Under the pieces are notes generated by a model, which ran no database searches, had not been told where the DNA came from, and worked only from the letters and a program-made list of their open reading frames with translations. A stretch of 20,469 nt of DNA from CAYLJJ01 sp964384025. GTDB taxonomy: Bacteria; Myxococcota_A; Bradymonadia; UBA7976; UBA1532. The stretch spans positions 1-20,469 of the forward strand of contig CAYLJJ010000105.1 in assembly GCA_964384025.1 (NCBI GenBank), written 5' to 3'. The first letter of the stretch is position 1; each line of letters opens with the position of its first letter. Positions 14,305 to 20,469 of this stretch are shown in pieces. Made by a program: the position numbers and the translations under genes.

Positions 14305-14627
14305 GGTAGTCTCCAATTTCGACGATGCGTATAGTGTTCACCTGGGACCAGTCCAGGCCACCATCAGCGTTCTCGGGTGGTGGGTTGTGTGCTGACTCAA
14401 GGATGAGTCGGTGACCTCCATCGAGGTCGAGCGCCAAACAACCTTTCCGCTCCCTCTTGAGGGTATGAGGTCGGCCTCGGCGAACATCTGTCACGACCAA
14501 AGCCGCCTTCAAATCGGCGAGGCGAGCTTTGAGTTTTTTTGCACCTTTTTTTCCCAATATTCTTGGTCATAAGTCGCTCCTCAGAGCACAACCTCTTCAA
14601 ACTGTCTGACTTAAATAGGATATCCAT
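14297..14627 (-). pseudogene. higB: HigB-like toxin, reading frame broken in an A7 run
   Basis: The N-terminal 30 or so residues (MDILFKSDSLKRLCSEERLM, then TKNIGKK) are read from an ATG at 14627 with GGGGAG just upstream. The rest (GAKKLKARLADLKAA onward, with RRGRPHTLKRERKG, DLDGGHRLILE, DGGLDWSQVN and IEIGDYH-like end IVEIGDYHD) lies in the next frame. Together they make a normal 109-residue HigB/RelE-superfamily ribonuclease toxin. Removing one A from the A7 run (T7 at 14546-14552 on the plus strand) restores the whole protein and the family's typical KKL motif. A second A7 run lies at 14534-14540. It may be an inactivating mutation, a homopolymer sequencing error or, less likely, slippage-dependent expression. 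A TTG at 14557 could start the second part but has no ribosome binding site. Confidence 0.8.
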
Positions 14628-14904
14628 TCACTCCCCAAAGCGCAAGAATTGTTTACCTTTCAGGTAAACTTTTTAGCGTACCACGCTGTTCTCAAGCATG
14701 GCGACAAATTGATCTATCTGTTACCAAAAGGCTCAGAGATTTAGCCCATCATCAAAGGGCCGGAGGCGCCGATTGTGAACCGTTTCCAGTTGTCTTTGCT
14801 CATTCTGCTTCTGTTATCACCACCCGTGACGAGGAGACCCAAGCCCTTTCGAGATTGTCCCGTTTTGGGCCTGTGTCCCTTCAGGCAGCCCAGTGGCTTC
14901 GTGT
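14628..14904. other. Intergenic region between drmC and higB
   Basis: This 277-bp gap contains the higBA operator palindrome near its lower end. It also holds a stretch at 14735-14770 (AGATTTAGCCCATC.. GGGCCGGAGGCGCC) resembling the internal left part of elements 1 and 2 (GATTCAGCCCATC.. GGGCCAGAAGTGCTG), possibly a very old remnant. A short plus-strand frame ending LLPKGSEI-stop is present but has no start or support. I see no convincing terminator for drmC. Confidence 0.45.
14651..14669. promoter_or_regulatory. Probable HigA operator: perfect 7-5-7 palindrome
   Basis: GTTTACC and GGTAAAC form perfect arms around a five-base centre, 24 bases upstream of the higB start. Toxin-antitoxin operons of this type are usually repressed by the antitoxin at such a palindrome overlapping the promoter. 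No strong -35/-10 pair stands out, so the promoter is not called. Confidence 0.6.
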
Positions 14905-15711
14905 TCATCGGCTCCAACCCACAACCCGCTTCAGCATTCCATGGTCGATAAGGGTGTCGAACTGGGCCTTCAGAGAGCGGGCGAGCAGGGGGTCGGTGAT
15001 GACCGTCCCTGCCTCGATGTTTCGCTCATGGGCCGCCTCGGTGAAGTTCGCTGAGGTGATCAGCGCTCGCTCCTCGTCAATCACGATGCACTTGGCGTGC
15101 AGGCAGGCCCTGACCTGCCTCTTGGTGCTCAAAGAGCGTGGGTCGTAGTAGACCTCGGGCAGACGCTCGCCAGGCCAGATGTCGCCTCGGAAGAGATCCG
15201 AGAACTCTCGGAGCAGGACAGCGCTGGCGGTCTCATCTTTGTACTCCCGATGTACATTCACGCACAGGCGAACCCTCAGTTCGGGCTCCGCGTCCATCCG
15301 CGCCGCCAACACCCCGAAGAGGGCTCTGGCCTTGCTCCCTCTATCGAGGGCGTAGCTGACGATGAGCACGCTCTCACGGGCCTCTCGGAAGAGCTCCTGG
15401 GCGACCACAGCGGTGTCCCGGCTGGCCCCCGCCATGACCGAGGTACCCGACCAGACCAGCTCCACCCGATCGGCGATGACCTGGGTCGCAGCGCGCTCCT
15501 CTGCAAGCAGGTTGAGCATGTAGGCGATGTGGTTTGGAGCCATCCCGCCATCGGACAGCCTCTGGAACTCTTGCTGTACCTCATCGACCAGCTCGTCGGG
15601 CACATGGCCCTGGAGATGACTGCCCTGGAAGGGCGCAGCGAGGCGCCCGCTCTTGAGCGCCGAGGCAAGGCCCTTCATCGCCGGGCGTCCCAGCGCTCGC
15701 AACAGAGACAT
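14905..15711 (-). CDS. drmC: DISARM protein DrmC, phospholipase D-like
   Basis: The 268-residue protein has a single HKD motif near its end: HAKCIVID (His205, Lys207, Asp212) followed by SANFTEAAHERNIEAG. This is the phospholipase D/nuclease superfamily signature used by DrmC. The N-terminal part is helical, and a strand-rich segment (SVLIVSYALD, about 114-123) looks like the degenerate first half of the PLD fold. Length and motif position fit DrmC. Its start overlaps the drmB stop by one base (TGATG), with AGGAGG eight bases before the ATG, so the two are translationally coupled. In the characterised DISARM system DrmC was reported as dispensable for protection; its exact reaction is unknown. 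Confidence 0.9.
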   Translation of the reverse strand: MSLLRALGRPAMKGLASALKSGRLAAPFQGSHLQGHVPDELVDEVQQEFQRLSDGGMAPNHIAYMLNLLAEERAATQVIADRVELVWSGTSVMAGASRDTAVVAQELFREARESVLIVSYALDRGSKARALFGVLAARMDAEPELRVRLCVNVHREYKDETASAVLLREFSDLFRGDIWPGERLPEVYYDPRSLSTKRQVRACLHAKCIVIDEERALITSANFTEAAHERNIEAGTVITDPLLARSLKAQFDTLIDHGMLKRVVGWSR

Positions 15712-17555
15712 CAGTCGAGCCTCCTAGAGAAGAAGGCCATGTTCGGTGAGGACACCGTCGGCACCACGAGGGCGCGGTCTAGGAACTCATTGCGCCGCTC
15801 GCAGCTCGTTTCGGCGATCAACAGACAACCATGACAGGCGGCCCCGTGTAGGAAGCGCTCTTCGTGAATGTTGGCGGGATCGTGCTGGGAGCAGACCGGA
15901 TCGTTAGAGCACAGGCGCCCGATCTCCAGGGCCCGGTGCAGGTGCCCCTCGATGTCACGCCCCACATCGACCAGCCCGCCCAGGGTCCCCTCCGATCCTG
16001 CGGCCCCCGTATAGAGGAGGAGGCCGTAGCCATACTCGCCAGCATATACGCGCTCTCGGATGGCGCTCGCTGAGTACCCACACTCCAAGGACACCGCCGT
16101 GATCAGCAGGTGTGAGAGGCTATGCAGCATGAGGTACGGCAACCCTGGGAAGGTCGCTTGATCAGCTCCCTTGCGCTCTGCCCAAGACTCAAAGCCCGCC
16201 ATGAGCTGCTCGCCCCGCGCCTTCACCGCCGGACGGGCCATCCAGTCATTGATGGCCTGCCGCGAGAAGGAGAGGAAGATGCCCTCGCCCTTGTTCTCGA
16301 TGGCCGGGAGCCAAGTGGTCTCCCGGGCCAGGGGCGCGAGCTCCACGTTCAAGGAGAGCTCGCCGTCGATGTCAGGCATGACCGGCTCAAAGCGAGTGAA
16401 GCCCACTTGGGCGACCACCTCCCGCAGGCGATGAACCAGCACCACGCGCTCCAGCCGATCCTGGAAGGCCGCAGGCAGACCTTGGAGTGAGCGGGCCCGG
16501 GCATAAAAATCCCCGTCTGGCACATCCACCCCCACGGTGTCTGGCTGGGCCATCAGGGTCTCGATCTCGGCCTGCTTGATGCTCCGGGTCTCCACGGCGG
16601 TGTTGCCCTTGCGCCGCTCTATGTCCGCCCAGACCGCCTCATCGCTGTGAGCCTCGATGGCGTTCATGACCTTCTGCTTGCGCCGCTCCCGCTTTACGTC
16701 GTCGACATCCTCGCAGTACTGGAGGAAGTCCTCATAGACCGCGTCGACGGCGTCCTTCAACTTGGCATCAGTGTCAGGGATGGCGATGACGCTGAGCGTC
16801 TGTGAGAAGTAGGCGTTCGAGGCTGATCGGGTCAGTAGTCGATTGGGCTCTTTGCAGTTGTCCCAGATCCGAGGACCCAACCAGGGCTTCCGGCCCGAGC
16901 AGGTACCCAGGACGTTCTTTCCTGGCAGCGTGGCGTGGGAGAGCTGCCGACGGTTGTTGTTGTTGCGTTCGTCGCGGATGAAGATCTCCGCGAAGTCGTT
17001 GCCTGCGCCGCCCTCGTCGAACCAGAGCGGGCCCGCGCGATCATGCTCGTGGGTCTCTCGCACATAGGCGTACCAGTCGATGTCGCTGATGTGGCCCTTC
17101 ACACACGCCTGGACAAAGCGCACGGGCACCACCGGAACGACCTTGCGGTCCCGGTTCAGGTAGCCGCCCCTCACGAGGCGGTCATAGGGCACCAGCGGGC
17201 GGGTTCTGTAGACGCGGCCGTCGGGCGCCTCATAGGTCTCGTCGATTTGGGCAAGGAACCAGGCGGGGAAGAGGAAGGCGGTCACCCCTGAGCGGGGCGC
17301 GTTGGGATCGCCGTTGTCCACAGGCGGGGCATAGAGCGTGAGTTCGTCGAGGGAGAGCAGATCGCGCAGTCGGCTCTCCAACCGATCTTCGAAGACGCGG
17401 CGGCGCTCGGCGAACTGCCAGTGGTCCAGGCCGCCGATCAGCACCGCGTGGTTGGGCAGATCGACCATGGAGCCTGGCCCGAAGGTCGTGAGCATCTGGC
17501 TCTGCCGCAGCTCGCCGGTGGGGGGGATCTTCTTATCACGACTCCGCCTACTCAT
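15711..17555 (-). CDS. drmB: DISARM protein DrmB (DUF1998)
   Basis: The N-terminus carries the family hallmark RQSQMLTTFGPGSMVDLP at about residues 18-35. The C-terminal DUF1998 part has a cysteine set likely to bind zinc: CSNDPVC (Cys549, Cys555), then GAACHGCLLIAETSCE (Cys574, Cys577, Cys585) with NEFLDRALVV after it. At 614 residues it is the usual size. DrmB partners the helicase DrmA; the DrmAB complex is reported to recognise phage DNA with 5-prime single-stranded ends. I chose the ATG at 17555 because AGGAGGGGAG lies five bases before it. An in-frame ATG at 17582 would add nine residues with no family match. It overlaps drmA by eight bases. Confidence 0.92.
   Translation of the reverse strand: MSRRSRDKKIPPTGELRQSQMLTTFGPGSMVDLPNHAVLIGGLDHWQFAERRRVFEDRLESRLRDLLSLDELTLYAPPVDNGDPNAPRSGVTAFLFPAWFLAQIDETYEAPDGRVYRTRPLVPYDRLVRGGYLNRDRKVVPVVPVRFVQACVKGHISDIDWYAYVRETHEHDRAGPLWFDEGGAGNDFAEIFIRDERNNNNRRQLSHATLPGKNVLGTCSGRKPWLGPRIWDNCKEPNRLLTRSASNAYFSQTLSVIAIPDTDAKLKDAVDAVYEDFLQYCEDVDDVKRERRKQKVMNAIEAHSDEAVWADIERRKGNTAVETRSIKQAEIETLMAQPDTVGVDVPDGDFYARARSLQGLPAAFQDRLERVVLVHRLREVVAQVGFTRFEPVMPDIDGELSLNVELAPLARETTWLPAIENKGEGIFLSFSRQAINDWMARPAVKARGEQLMAGFESWAERKGADQATFPGLPYLMLHSLSHLLITAVSLECGYSASAIRERVYAGEYGYGLLLYTGAAGSEGTLGGLVDVGRDIEGHLHRALEIGRLCSNDPVCSQHDPANIHEERFLHGAACHGCLLIAETSCERRNEFLDRALVVPTVSSPNMAFFSRRLD
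15720..15725 (-). promoter_or_regulatory. AGGAGG ribosome binding site of drmC
   Basis: It lies inside the 3-prime end of drmB, eight bases before the drmC ATG, and supports translational coupling of the two genes. Confidence 0.7.
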
Positions 17556-20469
17556 GATCGCTCCCCTCCTGCATGGACTCATCTGGATTGCGGAGCCACA
17601 GGTTCACCGTGGGCTCCACGTCCCGCAGGCTCCGGTGGACCTTGAACTCGCGGGCGTCCTTGGGCTGCCGGGCGAGATCGGGGTCCAGGGGGTTGAAGAG
17701 CAGCGGCGGCGCCTCACCGACCTCCCGCTGATATTGCAGCTCGCCCTTTCGCGCGGCGATACGCTCCCAGGTGTCGAGCAGGTCCTGCACCCGCTTGCGG
17801 AGCTTCTGGCGCAGGGCCTCCTGCGCTTCAGCGTTGAGGCTGCCGTCGTGACCCTCGGCCCGCCTTGAGATGGCGTCGAGCACAAAGCCCAGCTCGTCCC
17901 GGTGCCGGGTGATGGCGGCGGCCTGCTTGGGCGCGGTCAGATCCGGGTGCCCCAGGCGGGCGAGGGCCACGGTGATCCCGGCGATGCCCCTATCGATAGC
18001 GCGTGGAGAAAACGGGGTGACGCTGGTGGCCTCCACCGCCCGATAGAAGCTCTCGTGCCAGGCTTTGAAGCGCTCGTAGTGGGAGCGGTCGCGAGGCCGG
18101 TGAACGTTGAGGAGGCTCACCACCAGGCCGGGCCGCTCGTCGTCGCGCCCGACCCGACTCGTCGCCTGGATGTACTCGGCCGCCGTCTTGGGCTGTCCGA
18201 GCACCACCATCAGGCCGAGGCGGGTGATGTCGAGGCCCACCGAGATCATGTTGGTCGCCAGCGCCACGTCCACCTGCTCCTTCTCGTCGAAGGTCAGCGA
18301 GAGCCGCCGCTTGGTCTTGGCCACCTCGTTGGTGCTGACCCGGCTGGTCAGCTCCCGGGGCTCGGAGAACTTCTTGCGGTTGGCGAAGAGCGTCTGGTCC
18401 ATGCCCTTGCGGCGGCGGCGCAGACCGTAGTCCACCAGCCGGGAGCGGACCTCATCCTCGACGATGCGGCGGCTGCCCCCCAGCTCCCGCAACGAGTTGA
18501 AGTAGCCGAGCAGCGTCATGTAGGGGTCGGCCGGGTTGTCCGGGTTGCGGGCGCCGCCGGCCTCCATCCACACCTTCTGCCCCGCCGAGAGCAACGCCAG
18601 ATAGGTCCGCAACAGCACGACCTTGAGGTTGCGACCCTGGGCGGCGATGCCCACATAGGTCCTCGGGTTGCGCCCCTCTTCATCGCCCATGACCGCTGGC
18701 GGGCTGACGGTCTTGGCGAAGAAGGAGTCCCGCCGGTCGGGTCCAGGCGGCGGGAAGATGTCCACGTTCGCCCGACCGAAGAGGGCGCGGATCTGTCGCT
18801 CCGCTCGGCGCACGGTGGCGGTGGAGGCCACGATCTTCGGTCGCAGCCCCTCAGAGCCCACCGGATCGGCGCAGAGCGCGTCGATGGCGGTCTCGTACAG
18901 GCCGACCATGGTGCCGAGCGGCCCGGAGATCAGGTGCAGCTCATCCTGGATGATCAGGTCCGGTGGCGGCAGCGGCCGCTCCAACGCTTGACCCACGCGG
19001 GGGCGCGTTGGCCCATAGGAGCCGTCCACGTCGTAGCGCTGAACGCGCCCAAAGAGCCCCGCCGTAGCCCCAACCCAGGGGAGATTCGCGAACTTATCGA
19101 CGGTGGCGATGATGAAGGCCGGGATCCGCCGGTAGATGGGATCGTCCACCGCCAGGATCGGCAGGCCCCGCGCTTGTCGACGCCCGTGGAACGCGCAGCG
19201 CCGATTCACGCACATCACCCGCAGGTCAGTCGGGCGGTTGCCGTTGGGTAGCAGCGTAAAGCTGTTCTTTTCAAACTTGAACCCGCACCAGGGACAGTTC
19301 TCCAGCGGGATGGGCGAGGGCTTACGGCGATCGTCGTTGAGGAAGGCGATGGTCCGGACCCGGGCCGAGTAGCGGTTCTTGTCGCCCTTCCTGCCCATCA
19401 CATTGGGGGTGGCCGTCTGCCCGACCCACAGGCCGATCTCGAAGGGCCACGCGCCGAGCTTGTCCACGTCGCCCTGCCGCTCCAGCTCCAGCGCGCAGAT
19501 CAGCGTCGCCGCGCGCCCGAGCTGGTCCAAAGTCAGCAGGCGTAGGGTGTAGCGCATGATCACCGACAAGCCCGCCGAGTGGATGGAGGGATCTCGGAGC
19601 CGCCGCAGCACCATGGTGAAGGCCGCCAAGCCCAGGTAGGCCTCGGTCTTACCGCCGCCGGTGGGGAAGAAGAGCAGATCGACCACCTCGCGGTCGGGGT
19701 GCTCGCCGTCCACCACGCCCGCCAGATTGGTGAGCAGGAAGGCCAGCTGGAAGGGCCGCCACGCCGGAGGCCCCATGTCAGCGGGGGCCGCGTCGGGCTT
19801 GCCGTGGCAGCTGCGCTGGCGGATCGCCGTGGCGATGGCCGCGTTGGCGATGCGGAACGCCTTGAGGACGTGGGGCTGGTCCAGCGCGTCGAGGCCCGCC
19901 TGGATGCGGTCTCGGGCGCGCCCCGCTCGGGTCATGAGGTCCCGGGCCACCTGGGCGCGCTTGGGGTCGCTCGGCAGCCGCCGGAGCTGGCCCTCGATCC
20001 AGGCGCCGTAGGTGGTGACCATGGGCCCGACCATCGTGCGGACGGCCTCGGCGGACTCGGCGCCGGCCAGGGCCTCGATTTCGAGTTGCACGCCTTCGAG
20101 CTTGGCGGGGATGACCTTCTCGACATCGGCGGTGGGCATCCAGGCGGTCCGCACCTCCCGGCAGCGGTGGGCGTCGTCGGTGACGGCCACCGCTGAGATG
20201 TTGTGGCCCACGGCGAACTCGACGGCGTCGGCGTACTGCAGATCGGCGACCTGCTCATCCCAATCCTCGCTCTCATGGCCCCGCAGGTTGGGCCGGGGCA
20301 CGAAGGGCTGGAGCGCGTGGAGGGAGAGCTGGGCTTGGAAGGCATAGGCCGCGTCCCGGAGCATGTCTGGGGCGGGCTCCCGATGGTTCACCAGGAAGAC
20401 CGAGGCGGAGCGGCTGCCCTCGGGGACCAGCGCCGTGTCGCCCACCGGGCGCACCGACACCACCACCTG
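17548..20469 (-). CDS. drmA: DISARM helicase DrmA, N-terminus beyond the window
   Basis: The 973 codons in view lack a definable start: the frame is open to the window edge, so residue numbers count from the GTG at 20466. Superfamily 2 helicase motifs are complete: WRPFQLAFLL before motif I, LLFFPTGGGKT (268-274), DELH (508-511), STAT (motif III), ATNMISVGLDITR and QATSRVGRDDERPG (motifs V/VI). Between motifs I and II sits a CPWC..C..C cluster (Cys391, Cys394, Cys419, Cys424) that looks like a zinc ribbon. The end SLRDVEPTVNLWLRN is typical of DrmA. It translocates on or unwinds DNA with DrmB to block incoming phage DNA, in the cytoplasm. Known DrmA proteins are somewhat longer, so up to a few hundred residues may be missing. 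It starts the operon portion seen here and overlaps drmB. Confidence 0.92.
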   Translation of the reverse strand, partial: QVVVSVRPVGDTALVPEGSRSASVFLVNHREPAPDMLRDAAYAFQAQLSLHALQPFVPRPNLRGHESEDWDEQVADLQYADAVEFAVGHNISAVAVTDDAHRCREVRTAWMPTADVEKVIPAKLEGVQLEIEALAGAESAEAVRTMVGPMVTTYGAWIEGQLRRLPSDPKRAQVARDLMTRAGRARDRIQAGLDALDQPHVLKAFRIANAAIATAIRQRSCHGKPDAAPADMGPPAWRPFQLAFLLTNLAGVVDGEHPDREVVDLLFFPTGGGKTEAYLGLAAFTMVLRRLRDPSIHSAGLSVIMRYTLRLLTLDQLGRAATLICALELERQGDVDKLGAWPFEIGLWVGQTATPNVMGRKGDKNRYSARVRTIAFLNDDRRKPSPIPLENCPWCGFKFEKNSFTLLPNGNRPTDLRVMCVNRRCAFHGRRQARGLPILAVDDPIYRRIPAFIIATVDKFANLPWVGATAGLFGRVQRYDVDGSYGPTRPRVGQALERPLPPPDLIIQDELHLISGPLGTMVGLYETAIDALCADPVGSEGLRPKIVASTATVRRAERQIRALFGRANVDIFPPPGPDRRDSFFAKTVSPPAVMGDEEGRNPRTYVGIAAQGRNLKVVLLRTYLALLSAGQKVWMEAGGARNPDNPADPYMTLLGYFNSLRELGGSRRIVEDEVRSRLVDYGLRRRRKGMDQTLFANRKKFSEPRELTSRVSTNEVAKTKRRLSLTFDEKEQVDVALATNMISVGLDITRLGLMVVLGQPKTAAEYIQATSRVGRDDERPGLVVSLLNVHRPRDRSHYERFKAWHESFYRAVEATSVTPFSPRAIDRGIAGITVALARLGHPDLTAPKQAAAITRHRDELGFVLDAISRRAEGHDGSLNAEAQEALRQKLRKRVQDLLDTWERIAARKGELQYQREVGEAPPLLFNPLDPDLARQPKDAREFKVHRSLRDVEPTVNLWLRNPDESMQEGSDHE
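17561..17570 (-). promoter_or_regulatory. Ribosome binding site deciding the drmB start
   Basis: AGGAGGGGAG lies within the last codons of drmA, five bases before the ATG at 17555. It favours that start over the ATG at 17582, which it would follow instead of precede. Confidence 0.7.

Noticed and set aside
14690..14748. Short plus-strand frame ending LIYLLPKGSEI-stop
   Set aside because: Fewer than about 25 codons with no start. It could be a gene remnant but nothing supports it.
14735..14770. Old remnant of the element family between drmC and higB
   Set aside because: The similarity to the internal left part of the elements is partial and by eye only. Mentioned in the intergenic entry but not called as a separate element.
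14703..15148. Plus-strand open frame through the drmC-higB gap into drmC antisense
   Set aside because: It has no start with a ribosome binding site, no recognisable product, and most of it is antisense to drmC.
17902..19251. 449-codon plus-strand frame opposite drmA, and similar frames at 19579-20196
   Set aside because: They are antisense shadows of a GC-rich gene with clear helicase motifs. Their translations are His/Arg/Gly-rich with no known domain.
1..20469. tRNA, rRNA or riboswitch genes
   Set aside because: I saw no cloverleaf with a conserved T-loop, no ribosomal RNA signature and no recognisable aptamer core on either strand.

Overview
The window looks like chromosome from a GC-rich myxobacterium-type bacterium (Myxococcota, former deltaproteobacteria). 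Three things point there: a giant secreted protein with 20 CGDG-type disulfide repeats, a MYXO-CTERM-like C-terminal sorting tail on that protein, and transposons with an rve-type transposase N-terminus that I recall from such genomes. The species cannot be named from sequence alone. All convincing host genes lie on the minus strand.

Region 1 (1-9760): one 3077-residue gene fills 350-9583. In order it encodes a lipoprotein-like signal peptide, a trypsin-like serine protease with a complete triad, an M23/LytM-type metallopeptidase with its metal ligands, Ig-like and Cys-rich spacers, five 161-residue beta-helix-type repeats, 20 disulfide repeats of 34 residues, an acidic Asp/Gly/Ser stalk and a MYXO-CTERM-like tail. 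It is probably a cell-surface adhesin-protease. A stray transposon end (261-309) lies just beyond its stop codon.

Region 2 (9771-13204): two related non-autonomous transposable elements of about 743 bp, both in + orientation, bracket a minus-strand gene for an HNH_5-type endonuclease-like protein (10590-12431). Each element has about 22-bp terminal inverted repeats. Each carries a 131-codon ORF in which the start and the extreme end of a transposase are joined, with the DDE catalytic core missing. Both copies share the same junction.

Region 3 (13210-14669): a HigBA-type toxin-antitoxin pair. The toxin reading frame is broken by one extra A in an A7 run. The antitoxin is an XRE HTH fused to an ImmA/IrrE-like metallopeptidase (HEVGH). 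A 7-5-7 palindrome upstream is a probable operator. If element 2 is removed in silico, the HNH gene falls about 30 bp behind higA on the same strand, with a perfect AGGAGG. This suggests an ancestral higB-higA-HNH operon later split by the insertion.

Region 4 (14905-20469): drmC, drmB and drmA, the core of the DISARM anti-phage system, in a tightly coupled minus-strand operon. drmA runs off the window edge, so the methyltransferase and class-specific gene (drmD or drmE) are not visible. No methyltransferase follows drmC. Regions 2 to 4 together look like a defence island: DISARM, toxin-antitoxin and an HNH nuclease, remodelled by deletion-derivative transposons. The best candidate for something undescribed is the higBA-HNH unit next to DISARM and its bracketing by twin truncated elements.
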